Positions 1 to 7,279 of a stretch of DNA of 20,591 nt are shown in pieces. The translations under genes and the position numbers were made by a program. This DNA comes from Coptodactyla brooksi. Lineage: Eukaryota; Arthropoda; Insecta; Coleoptera; Scarabaeidae. The stretch is taken from assembly GCA_033557675.1 (NCBI GenBank), contig JAWQRM010000666.1:1-20591 (forward strand), written 5' to 3'. The notes under the pieces are model-generated. The model was not told the DNA's origin. It saw nothing but the letters and a program-made list of their open reading frames with translations, and searched no databases. Positions within the stretch are counted from its first letter, which is position 1, and every line of letters begins with the position of its first letter.

Positions 1-34
<34 letters not shown>
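1..34. repeat. TA dinucleotide microsatellite
   Basis: Seventeen uninterrupted TA units run from the window edge directly into the tail of a Penelope-like element fragment. The true left boundary lies outside the window. A PLE tail ending in a TA run could reflect insertion into a TA-rich target or later slippage at the junction. Confidence 0.95.
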
Positions 35-38
<4 letters not shown>

Positions 39-40
39 CG

Positions 41-67
41 TTTCGCCCCCATTGGGAGCATGATCAG
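41..67 (-). ncRNA. Hammerhead-like ribozyme core, PLE tail A (mutated)
   Basis: On the minus strand the tail contains CTGATCA, a hairpin GCTCCC / loop AAT / GGGGGC, then GAAAC. This matches the hammerhead core plan CUGANGA, stem II, GAAA. The sixth core position is C where G8 is required, which should abolish catalysis. PLE terminal repeats are known to encode hammerhead motifs. Helices I and III and the cleavage site were not resolved by eye. Confidence 0.5.
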
Positions 68-272
68 TGAACTACAAGCATTGAAATGTAGTGCTAACAA
101 ATTAAAATATTACATAAAATTTCTAAAATAAAGGAACACTCGACGTTACATAAGACGAATTCTCCATTGTCAACGCCGGTTCGAACATATTTTATAAACT
201 AAACTGGTTTTATAAAAAGATATAATAGAAGTTGCGAGAGAAATTTGATTGTTAAATATATGTGTATAACAG

Positions 273-770
273 CTACTCTTGAAAATTGATTTGTTCATTA
301 ATTAAGTGTTTTTCAGGATTTGTATTAATTTGATCTATATAATATTGTTCAGTTATATCCATTTTTCTCCCCTTATTACAGTAAGACAACATTTCAACGT
401 TTTTAAATTTTAGTGTATGCCCTGTAGAAAGTTGATGACAATATACAGGGGAATTTGATCTGTTTTTATGTTCATTTACTCTATGTTTAAGTTGTCTACC
501 AGTCTGACCAACATAGCTGCCCCTACAATTTTGACAGTTAGTTAAGCAAATACCACTCTGCTCTAGGAGTGGTTTTATTTCTTTGAAGCTGAATCCATAT
601 TGATTAAATATTGAGAAATCGATGGTATAGGTCAATGAAATTTTATGTTTTCGAAATAAGTTTTTTAATTTTAAACTTGTTGGATTATAAGTTATGCTTT
701 TATATATGAAACCTTTATATATGAGTTGAATTTTCTTGAATGCGTAAGGGAACATTATTACAATTATCAA
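273..770 (-). pseudogene. PLE GIY-YIG endonuclease region (fragment A)
   Basis: The 165-codon open frame is the C-terminal part of a PLE polyprotein, whose GIY-YIG nuclease nicks target DNA for primed reverse transcription. Around residues 72-100 it shows SGIC, an NCQNC zinc-knuckle-like pair, then GSYVGQTGRQLKHRVNEHK, the classic PLE form of YIG plus the conserved Arg and His. Later residues keep STGH and NVEML. The Tyr of GIY is Cys here, whereas fragments C and E keep GIY, so this copy has probably lost a nuclease core residue. The frame ends at a TAG right after NFQE, where copy E reads on for several codons. No reverse transcriptase is attached; the Met at the start lies at the rearrangement junction, so this is a relic rather than a gene. 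Confidence 0.88.
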
Positions 771-955
771 ATCGTACTAATATCAATTGTTTTCTGCCCA
801 TCAGTTCTAATATCCCTGAACTATACCGTCAATTAAAATTACATCCGATAATAGACATATAACAACTTCTTATAATTCGCCTACAATTAACTTAGATAAT
901 TTATGTTAAATGGTTATTAAAAGTTTTAACTATAATTTACCTTTTACTGAAAAAA

Positions 956-1620
956 TTTGATATTGTCAGTTTATACACTAATGTATCTATTCAAGACACT
1001 TTGATCCTAGTGAATAAACGTCTTGTCTGATATAAAATTTATAACAGAAAAAATTTTCTGTGCCTTTAACAAGCAATATTATAAAGTTCTAGACGGTCTT
1101 TTTATGGGTTTACCATTATCAGAATTATTAGCAAAATAATAATTTGTCTATTTATACATAGATAACATCGAACAAAAATACGTAATAAATACAGTCAACC
1201 CATTTAATGCTTTTATCAAATCTTGGACCAGATACGTAGGTGATGTTTTCTGCATATGGAACGCGAACCTTAATCAGCAAAATGACTTTCACATTTATTT
1301 AAACAATATCACATAAAAACTTAAATTTACTACTAAAGTATAATCAAATAGTAATACCAATTACCTAGATTTAACTATATTAAATATCAATAATAAATTA
1401 GAATATGATATATACAGAAAATCATCTTCCAAACGCATCAGTATCCCTTATGATTCTTACCACCCTATATCACATACATTAGCTGCTTTTATATATTATT
1501 TCAACCGTGTTTATAATTATCCTTTAAATTCCATTAACAGAAATAAAGAATTGAATCACATACACAAATTAGCTTTTTAATCAAAAATCATCATTAAAAT
1601 TTAACTATCTTATTAATATT
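956..1620 (+). pseudogene. PLE reverse transcriptase remnant
   Basis: RT motifs typical of Penelope-like elements are readable in pieces. FDIVSLYTNV (956-985) is the first catalytic Asp motif, usually FDVVSLFT. MGLPLSELLAK (1104-1136) corresponds to the conserved MGSPLSP.LAN block and runs into a stop. RYVGDVFCIW (1230-1259) corresponds to the catalytic YVDD box, but the first Asp is Gly. After more stops, NKLEYDIYRKSS and SYHPISHTLAAFIYYFNRVY (about 1390-1515) belong to the thumb and connector region of PLE proteins. The first motif is in a different frame from the later ones. This copy cannot make active RT. The same Gly substitution occurs in the inverted copy at 2997-3010. Confidence 0.85.
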
Positions 1621-1769
1621 ATTTGAAAAGTTGGAATTAAAATGTAATACAGTTAAAGATCCTTTACACATTCAAGAAAATTCAACCCAGGAAGGCTTCA
1701 TATATAAAAGCATAACTTATATCCCAGCAATTTCTCCATATTTAATAAATTATCCAATTTCCAATAAAT

Positions 1770-2040
1770 AAGATCACTATAGAAGAGTGGTATTTACTTA
1801 ATTAACTGTGCACATTGCAGGGGCGGTTATGTTGGTCAGACCGGTAGAAAATCGGTAGAATAAATAAACATAAAAACAGATCAAATTCCTCTGTATATTG
1901 TTATCAACTTTGTACAGAGCATAAAATAGATTTTAAAAATGTTGAAAGTCTTAGTGTAATAAGGGGAGAAAAATGAATATAACTGAACAATATTATATAG
2001 ATAAAATTAATAAAGATCCTGAAGAACACATTTTTTCAAG
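1770..2040 (+). pseudogene. PLE GIY-YIG endonuclease remnant (fragment C)
   Basis: On the plus strand SGIYLINCAHCRGGYVGQTG spans about 1786-1846, keeping both GIY and the YVG half of the GIY-YIG core plus the paired cysteines. A small rearrangement then duplicates part of the GGTAGAA context and gives a stop. Downstream, homology to the other copies resumes in the segment ending in ITEQYYIDKI (about 1979-2010). It is the C-terminal continuation of the RT remnant before it. The endonuclease acts in PLE target cleavage; this copy is broken by stops and frame changes. Confidence 0.8.
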
Positions 2041-2264
2041 AGAAGCTGTTATATTCATATATTTAAAAATCAAATTTCTTCCACAACTTCTGTTATATCT
2101 TTTTATATAACTAGTTTAGTTTATAAAATATGGTCGAATCGGCTCGGTGTCAACGGAGAATTCGTGTTATGTAACGTCGAGTGTGCGTTTATTTTAGAAA
2201 TTTTATGTAAGTAAACCTTAATATTTTAATTTGTTAGCACATACATTTCAATTCTTGTAGTTCA

Positions 2265-2291
2265 CTGATGATGCTCCCAGTGGAGGCGAAA
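2265..2291 (+). ncRNA. Hammerhead-like ribozyme core, PLE tail C
   Basis: CTGATGA (2265-2271) is followed by T, a short hairpin GCTCCC / AGT / GGAGGC with one weak pair, then GAAA (2288-2291). All invariant core bases of a hammerhead (CUGANGA and GAAA) are present. The position, in the noncoding terminal repeat of a PLE, is where hammerheads are known in this superfamily. One extra base before stem II, and helices I and III that I could not pair, keep this at motif level. Confidence 0.55.
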
Positions 2292-2400
2292 TGTGCGTAT
2301 TTATACAATTTTTACGTTCATATAAATAAGGTTGAAAATAAACTTAGATAAAGTCAAATAAATCTAAATAGTTTTGGGTCATAATGATCCGAGGTTCGAT

Positions 2401-3275
2401 CAACATAACCGCCTCTACAATTTGTACAGTTAATTAAGTAAATACCACTCTTCTCTAGGAGTGATCTTCTTTCTTGGAAGTTGGATAATTGATTAAATAT
2501 GGAGAAATTTGTGGGTTATAAGCTATGCTTTTATATATGAAGCCTTCCTGGGTTGAATTTTCTTGAATGAGTAAAGGATCTCTAACTGCATTACATGTTA
2601 ATTCCAACTTTTCAATAATATTAATAGGATAGTCAAATGTTGATGATGATTTTTGATTCAAAAGCTAATTTGTGTATGTGATCAAATTCTTTATTTCTGT
2701 TAATGGAATTTAAAGGATAATTATAAACACGGTTGAAATAATATCTAAAAGCAGCTAATGTATATGATATAGGGTGGTAAGAATTATAAGGGATGGTGAT
2801 GCTTTTGGGAGATGATTTTCTGTATATATCATATTCCAATTTATTATTGATATTTGATATAGTTAAATCTAGGTAATTGATATTACTATCTATTTGGTTC
2901 TACTTCAATAGTAATTTTAAGTTTTTATGTAATATTGTTTAAACAAATATGAAGGTCATTTAGCTGATAAAGGTTCGCGTTTCATATGCAGACAATATTA
3001 CCTACGTATCTGGTCCAAGATTTGATAAAAGCATTAAATGGGTTGACTGTATTTATTACGTATTTTTGTTCGAAATGTTATATCTAGAAATAGTAGTGAG
3101 TTTTTTACAGTAAAAGGTAAGTTATAGTTAAAACTTTTAATAACATTTAACATAAGTTTAGCTGTTATTTGTAGGTGAATTACAAAAGGTTGTTATCGAT
3201 CTGATCGGATGATTCTGTTTGTGTCATCTTAATTGACCGTATAGTTCAGGGATATTAGAACTGATAAGCAGAAAA
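2401..3275 (-). mobile_element. Penelope-like element, inverted body fragment D
   Basis: Read on the minus strand, this repeats the fragment B body. It enters at the 5' junction sequence (3310-3230), passes the YVG box (2997-3010) and the connector (2839-2633), and stops abruptly inside the GIY-YIG motif at GGYV (2401). A side-by-side reading of about 195 bases (2645-2840 against 1400-1590) shows roughly 93% identity. Relative to B, about 200 bases covering FDIVSLYTNV and MGLPLS (B positions about 955-1155) are missing near 3080-3110. The right-hand partner E continues the palindrome. Confidence 0.88.
2405..3010 (-). pseudogene. PLE RT and GIY-YIG remnant in inverted arm D
   Basis: On the minus strand the frame pieces are RYVGNIVCI plus stop (3010-2983), EYDIYRKSSPKS through IPYNSYHPISYTLAA (2839-2750), then QENSTQEGFIYKSIAYNP (2570-2515) and finally SGIYLINCTNCRGGYV near 2455-2405. 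The catalytic YxDD box reads YVGN, so both Asp residues are lost. The first of these losses (Gly) is shared with fragment B and the second is private to D. Premature stops break the frames. It is truncated within the nuclease core and cannot be functional. Confidence 0.82.
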
Positions 3276-3278
3276 CAA

Positions 3279-3802
3279 TTGATATTAGTACGATTTGATA
3301 ATTGTAATAATGTTCCTTTACGCATTCAAGAAAATTCAACTCAGGAAGGTTTCATATATAAAAGCATAACATATAACCCAACAAGTTTAAAATTAAAAAA
3401 CTTATTTCGAAGACACAAAATTTCATTGACCTATACCATCGATTTCTCCATATTTAATCAATATGGATTCAACTTCAAAGAAATAAAATCACTCCTAGAG
3501 AAGAGTGGTATTTACTTAACTAACTGTGCAAAAAAAATTGTAGGGGCAGCTATGTTGGTAGAAAACTTAAACATAGAATAAATGAACATAAAAACAGATC
3601 AAATTCCTCTGTATATTGTCATCAATTTTCTACAGGGCATAAAATAAAATTTAAAAACGTTGAAATGTTGTCTTACTGTAATAAGGGGAGAAAAATTGAT
3701 ATAAGTGAACAATATTATATAGATAAAATTAATAAAGATCCTGAACGCTTAATTAATGATCAAATCAATTTTCAAGAGAAGCTGTTATACACATATATTT
3801 AA
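3279..3802 (+). pseudogene. PLE GIY-YIG endonuclease region (fragment E)
   Basis: The frame opens as MILVRFDNCNNVPLRIQENS and keeps GFIYKSITYNPTSLKLKN and KSGIYLTNCA, so GIY is intact. An A-run near 3528-3537 then shifts the frame. In the shifted frame GSYVG is followed directly by RKLKHRINEHKNRSNSPVYC, with the GQT part deleted. This frame reads on through STGH, NVEMLSYCNKGRK, ISEQYYIDKINKDPERL and EKLLYTYI to a TAA at 3800-3802. That gives the natural end of the PLE protein, about eight codons beyond the premature stop in fragment A. The frameshift and small deletion make it a pseudogene. Confidence 0.85.
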
Positions 3803-3994
3803 AAAACAACTTTCTTCCGCAACTTCTGTTATATCTTTTTATATAACCAGTTCAGTTTATAAAATATGTTCGGACCGACTCGTTGTCAAATTCGTGTTAT
3901 GTAACATCGAGTGTCCGTCTATTTTAGAAATTTTATGTAAGCAAACCTTAATATTTTAGTTTGTTAGCACATACATTTCAATTCTTGTTGTTCA

Positions 3995-4021
3995 CTGATG
4001 ATGGTCCCAGTGGAGGCGAAA
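3995..4021 (+). ncRNA. Hammerhead-like ribozyme core, PLE tail E
   Basis: CTGATGA (3995-4001), T, hairpin strands GGTCCC and GGAGGC around AGT, then GAAA (4018-4021). The core bases are intact; stem II is weakened by a G opposite G. A self-complementary TGTATTTATACA follows at about 4026-4037 and could form a helix III-like hairpin, but a complete fold with a cleavage site was not demonstrated. Confidence 0.5.
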
Positions 4022-4080
4022 TGCGTGTATTTATACAACGTTACGTTCTTATAAATAAGGTTAAAAATAAAATTACATAA

Positions 4081-5169
4081 AGTCAAATAAGGCAGCAGGA
4101 TTAAAAACCGTGTAAAAGTGAAATGTCTTTGGTAGATATGACATTTCGTTTCGGAGCGCTAGTAGAAGTGGAAGTAAATGAGATCATTGATTTTAACATC
4201 ACTACATATGTTTGTTGAGATCAAACAGTATTTTGCATAAACTTCCCTGTGATATCATTTCAATAGCAGTCATTTTCGTTGTTTGATGATCGCAAGTAAT
4301 CGAAACCGATAGTTCAATTTACTTCACCCAAACAAGTTTATTTCAGCCAACGCGTCAATACAGGTAATGGAGGCTTATTTAATTCCAGGAAGTTCAAACT
4401 GAAAGTGTTATATGTGTTTAAATGCACCTGCATTTAAACACAGAAACCTTTTCACAGAACTAGAAAGTACGAACCATTAAAAATTACAAAACACCTAGAA
4501 ATCCATACCTTCTTCTATCTAATCACAAAAATATTTGTAGGGAAACCGACCGGGCTGCAATTATTAGAAAGCTCACATTTTTTGCATCGTCCGTCTGGGA
4601 TTTTTTTTCCGGAACTTTAGAGTAGTTAGGCGAGTGTACGTTTATAGTACGTACATTGTGGGCCCACATGACGATATGTCAAATATTTGCTCTATCATTT
4701 GCGAACGGTTTCCCCTTCCAACGTTGTTCCCTTGCACACAAACATGCAGTCCGCTGCACTCACACATTGACAAAAAACGTACCTCAGAAGGCTACTCCGA
4801 AAGCTAACGTCGGCGTCGTATGCACCGACGACGGAAACGGTTGCTGAATGTGTGCGTGCACTTGGCATCATGTGTGCGTGCCCACATCGGTACGAAACAA
4901 GGACGGCACTAGTGACAAAGGTGAACAAGAGATAGGTCGCGCATATGCAGTAAACTGACCTACCCGACACTTTAGTCGCCCGTATATGCTCGTGCCGATC
5001 AGCCCTTTGCCCTAAATAAGGGCACTTCGCATAAATGTGTTGTAAAATTCGACGTGCCTTAACGACGGTTTAACAATTTTCAAAACCGTACGAGAGACCA
5101 ATACAAAGTGCATTGTTATTATTTCGCTTTCAAAGCCAATGTGATAAACTTTCCGTTTTTCTTAACCAG
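4081..5169. other. No recognised gene; hairpin and CpG-richer block
   Basis: No protein family was recognised. The stretch has a perfect hairpin (4413-4442), a small inverted pair GAAATGTC / GACATTTC near 4120-4148, and a compositionally distinct block from about 4630 to 5060 that is clearly richer in G, C and CpG than its surroundings. That block includes GTGTGCGTGC twice (about 4850 and 4875) and the inverted GCCCT / AGGGC pair near 5008. Open frames here (up to 91 codons, both strands) resemble no known protein. It precedes the exon at 5170 and could be an upstream intron, a promoter or an old insertion. Confidence 0.5.
4413..4442. repeat. Perfect 14-bp hairpin
   Basis: TGTGTTTAAATGCA, a two-base CC loop, then TGCATTTAAACACA: 14 of 14 pairs. 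Sequence on both sides shows weaker continued complementarity for about 15 bases more. It may be the apex of a decayed palindromic element. Confidence 0.9.
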
Positions 5170-5274
5170 TAATTGTGATCGGAACCGACAAAACGTACAC
5201 GGGCGCACACCTCGGAGGAACCTACAAGGACCAAATACGAGTAATGAAACATGTCTATGAGGACTACACTTGCG
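5170..5274 (+). CDS. Internal coding exon of an unidentified gene
   Basis: The 105-base segment is bounded by a textbook acceptor (pyrimidine-rich TTTCCGTTTTTCTTAACCAG, branch-like CTTAAC) and a donor GTTAGT. It is open in one frame only as a phase 1-1 exon: two bases complete a codon, 34 full codons follow, and one base G remains. The peptide begins IVIGTDKTYT, continues GAHLGGTYKDQ and ends KHVYEDYTC. Third positions are G or C in 20 of 34 codons, although the surroundings are about one-third GC, which argues for selection on protein. I do not recognise the family. Symmetric phase 1-1 exons are common in extracellular modular proteins, but that is only suggestive. Flanking exons were not found, so introns must be long or the exon is a relic. 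Confidence 0.6.
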
Positions 5275-5723
5275 GTTAGTTCGTATTTTGAAATTTTATT
5301 TACCCCGCCGTCTGCTTCGATCCCTTTCAGTTTTTGAACGATTTTTGGCGCGCTTTTTAACTGTCATCCAAAACTGCGTTTTATTGTTCCAATCTCTATT
5401 GCAATCTCCAAAAAATAGTTGATAATCTTATCATCTAGATTAATTTCAGCCTCGAAAATGACAATTGCTGACTACGTTCCTATCCTATTTTTATAATCCC
5501 TAAATTAAATTCTTACCATTAAACTTGTCAATAAGTAAGATTTTGAGGTAGGGGGAATACGGGAAACAACTGGATAGTAACAGGATATTTTTAGTGTGCG
5601 CTTTGTATTTTAAGGGTTTCCCTTGGTTGCCTTGAATTTCGAATGAATTGATATGAAATCTATACAAAATGTATTGCGCTGGATGAAATTGGAAAGCTTC
5701 ATTATTGCTGTCCTCCTTGTTTT
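5275..5723. other. No gene seen (probable intron)
   Basis: Apart from the donor site at 5275-5280 nothing recognisable is present. Composition is AT-rich with stops in all frames. If the exon at 5170-5274 is real, this is the start of its downstream intron. Confidence 0.5.
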
Positions 5724-6285
5724 CATTCGGAAACTAATTTCGTTATGGAGTATAAATATTTTATGTAATTACATATTGACTATTTTGGTTCAACACCTTT
5801 TGCCATCTTGAGAAAAGAGCAAGAAACTTATCCAAGTCATCTTTGACGCCTTTCATTTGAAGTAAAGATTTCGCCGTCCAAAAAAATTTGCAGCGACCGA
5901 AACAAGTAATAATCGGAAGGTGCCAGGTTTGGAGAATGTGATAAGTCTGGTAGAACATCCCATCCAAGCTGGAAAAGAACTCCCATAAATTTTGCACACT
6001 TTAACAAGAAATTTTGCAAACCAGTTTTGGCACTGGCCTTCTGCCTATGCATCTTCCCCATACACATCGACTAGTTCTTTTCTCGTTTGAACGAAATTTT
6101 TACCTTTTTTATAATAAAAGAAGCAAGATGTGCCGAAAATGCTGTTTTTGATTCTCCATGTTTCATAAAACCCAAAAAGAAAACAATTGCACAGAACCGA
6201 ACAAGCCATGTTCACACATATACTTTGAAATGTCAGCCGTCAGAATGAAGTTGGCTTCGGAAAAAAACGAAATTATTTTTTACAA
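5724..6285 (-). mobile_element. Internally deleted mariner, copy 1
   Basis: This is a mariner DNA transposon relic in minus orientation. The left terminus CGGAAACTAATTTCGTT (about 5729-5745) and the right terminus AACGAAATTATTTTTT (about 6266-6281, inverted) match the CCGGAAAGTAATTTCGTT terminal repeat seen cleanly in copy 2. Between them lie a transposase remnant and about 220 bases of 5' leader. At roughly 560 bp it is far below the usual 1.3 kb of mariner. The leader (6000-6250) aligns well with 10290-10500 of copy 2, showing a common parent. Confidence 0.82.
5765..6067 (-). pseudogene. mariner transposase remnant, copy 1
   Basis: Mariner transposases are DD34D cut-and-paste enzymes. The minus-strand frame 6067-5837 has an N-terminal scrap (AKTGLQNFLLKCAKF) fused directly to LGWDVLPDLSHSPNLAPSDY, the conserved block holding the third catalytic Asp (APSDY, usual form SPDLAPSDYHLF). 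The helix-turn-helix region and the second catalytic motif (HxDN) are deleted at this fusion. After FTSNERRQR the frame shifts, and the C terminus continues in the next frame as VKDDLDKFLALFS, then RWQKVLNQNSQYV, the usual ERWQKV..N..Y end with a small deletion. It is non-functional and probably served only as a substrate supplied with transposase in trans. Confidence 0.85.
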
Positions 6286-6613
6286 CATCTTTTACGTTGA
6301 ATCTTATGGCATATTTCATTTTCCGCTAAAGGTTTGTTGATGAATAGTATTTTTGATATATTTTACAGAATACTTCCATTTTGGGGGCGGAAAAAAATTA
6401 GGCCACCTTACAAAACGTTATTTTATTGATAAAATATTCAGAAAATATTAAACAAAACAACATAACATAATTAGTATTTTGTTGGGAGCCTTTTTGAACC
6501 AATCACAGCTCTTCAACGCACTGGTATGGAGTCACGTAGGGCGTGATCATGTCCAATGGAATGTTTGACCATTCATCACTTATTGCTGCGAACAAGTCGG
6601 CCATTTTTGTGAA

Positions 6614-6666
6614 GTGGTACTCGTGGATTTTTATGTCAACGTGACATAAAAATCCACTAGTACCAC
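6614..6666. repeat. 25-bp-arm hairpin at Tc1 derivative core
   Basis: Arms 6614-6638 and 6642-6666 are complementary at 24 of 25 positions (6622 against 6658 is the mismatch), with a three-base ACG loop. Key part: GTGGATTTTTATGTCA facing TGACATAAAAATCCAC. It sits where the two transposase arms meet and could mark the inversion joint. Confidence 0.95.
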
Positions 6667-6686
6667 TAGAACTAGTACCACTAGAA
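6657..6686. repeat. 15-bp tandem duplication
   Basis: CTAGTACCACTAGAA occurs twice in a row (6657-6671 and 6672-6686), overlapping the right arm of the hairpin. Such short duplications often arise during repair of hairpin ends. Confidence 0.92.
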
Positions 6687-6703
6687 TAATTATCATTTTA
6701 TAG

Positions 6704-6880
6704 CTTCCCCAAAGCTCAGATTTGAATCCCATACAGAATTTATGGAATCACGTTGACAGGAAGGTTCACGGGCGCCACTTCACAAATGTGGCAGATTTAT
6801 TCGCAGCAATAAGTGACGAATGGTCAAAAATTCCATTGGACATGATCATGCGTTATGTGGACTCCATTCCAACACGTTGA
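6704..6880 (+). pseudogene. Tc1-like transposase C-terminal remnant
   Basis: The plus-strand frame LPQSSDLNPIQNLWNHVDRK continues with HFTNVADLFAAISDEW, KIPLDMIMRYVDSIPTR and a TGA at 6878-6880. QSPDLNPIENLW is the hallmark of the Tc1 DD34E domain just after the second catalytic Asp; here the Pro is Ser. The stop codon TAG directly upstream (6701) stands where Trp is usual. Everything N-terminal to this is missing, including the DNA-binding domain. An inverted copy of the last 30 or so codons lies at about 6515-6610 on the minus strand. Confidence 0.85.
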
Positions 6881-7013
6881 CGAGCTGTGATTGGTTCAGA
6901 AGGGTTCTCAACAAAATAACAGAATTAGCTGTTATGTTGTTTTGTTTAATATCTTTTTGAATATTTTATCAATAAAATAACGTTCTATGAAGTGACCTAA
7001 TTTTTCTCCGCCC

Positions 7014-7017
<4 letters not shown>

Positions 7018-7063
<46 letters not shown>

Positions 7064-7071
7064 TATATATA
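7018..7071. repeat. AT microsatellite
   Basis: About 20 uninterrupted AT units followed by an interrupted ATATTATATATATATAT segment start exactly at the right terminus of the Tc1 derivative. A TA target site duplication has probably expanded by slippage. Confidence 0.95.
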
Positions 7072-7145
7072 TTCTTTTGATATATTCCGTAAAATAAATC
7101 AAAAGTAAAATAAATCGAACATCATCTGCTGAACATTTTCAGAAC

Positions 7146-7170
7146 AAGGTGGCCTAATTTTTTTTTTCAG
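7146..7170 (-). mobile_element. Orphan Tc1-like terminal repeat
   Basis: AAGGTGGCCTAATTTTTTTT here is the inverse complement of the left end of the neighbouring Tc1 derivative (AAAAAAATTAGGCCACCTT at 6391-6409). No matching body lies next to it. It is either the remnant of a second, mostly deleted copy or a duplicated end. Confidence 0.6.
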
Positions 7171-7239
7171 TTAATTACGTAAACCATACAAACACCCAGT
7201 TTCAGTAAAAAGTAATTTCATTCAGTGGTATATTTACTT

Positions 7240-7276
7240 ATGATTATTGTATATATGCGATATATACAATAATCAT
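7240..7276. repeat. Perfect 17-bp palindrome
   Basis: ATGATTATTGTATATAT (7240-7256), loop GCG, and its exact complement (7260-7276). It ends two bases before the TA target duplication of the MITE at 7280, so it belongs to the flanking DNA into which the MITE inserted. Confidence 0.95.
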
Positions 7277-7279
7277 GTA

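Larger units (their letters stand above)
35..775 (-). mobile_element. Penelope-like element, 3' fragment A
   Basis: This is the 3' part of a Penelope-like retroelement read on the minus strand: the C-terminal GIY-YIG endonuclease region (273-770), then the noncoding tail (272 down to 35). The tail is clearly homologous to the tails at 2040-2400 and 3780-4080, sharing the stretch before GTTCACTGAT and the GAAA-containing end. It stops in the TA microsatellite. At about 750-780 it joins, head to head, a plus-strand PLE body fragment. The same junction appears inverted near 3280-3310, so A pairs with fragment E in a large palindrome. Confidence 0.9.
776..2400 (+). mobile_element. Penelope-like element, body plus tail (fragment B/C)
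   Basis: This is the longest PLE piece in the window. It reads on the plus strand through reverse transcriptase remnants (about 956-1600), the connector, the GIY-YIG remnant (about 1770-2040) and the 3' tail, which ends at 2400 with a GGTCATAATGATCC-like end. Positions 776-1834 are repeated in inverted orientation at 2401-3310. The portion 1835-2400 has no partner and forms the loop of the palindrome. Stops and frame changes occur throughout, so it is inactive. Confidence 0.9.
3276..4080 (+). mobile_element. Penelope-like element, 3' fragment E
   Basis: Plus-strand 3' PLE fragment with the same content and the same 5' junction as fragment A, but inverted relative to it: GIY-YIG region 3300-3802, then tail 3803-4080. 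It ends at AAAGTCAAATAA, about 50 bases short of the tail end seen in copy C (2400). Sequence after 4080 shows no PLE similarity. A and E form the outer arms of the 1-4080 palindrome. Confidence 0.9.
6381..7017 (+). mobile_element. Palindromic Tc1-like transposon derivative
   Basis: The ends are inverted copies: TTGGGGGCGGAAAAAAATTA at 6381 and the complement of CCGCCCCCAA at 7017. Complementarity is not confined to short terminal repeats; it runs inward for about 235 bases on each side (6381-6618 against 6785-7017). Both arms therefore carry the 3' end of the transposase gene in opposite directions. The centre holds one extra stretch of transposase (6690-6784) and a hairpin. This is a foldback form of a Tc1-like element, at 637 bp less than half the usual 1.3-1.6 kb. 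The right end abuts an AT microsatellite, consistent with TA target preference. Confidence 0.85.

Noticed and set aside
2388..2400. GAGGTTCGATC resembling a tRNA B box
   Set aside because: It lies at the end of a PLE tail, the last bases do not fit, and no A box or acceptor stem accompanies it.
4656..4970. Overlapping open frames on both strands (63 and 91 codons) in the CpG-richer block
   Set aside because: Neither has a recognisable motif or splice sites; reduced stop frequency is expected from the higher GC content.
5008..5022. CArG-box-like CCTAAATAAGG
   Set aside because: It has seven rather than six central A/T bases and no partner sites or gene; it is simply a short inverted repeat.
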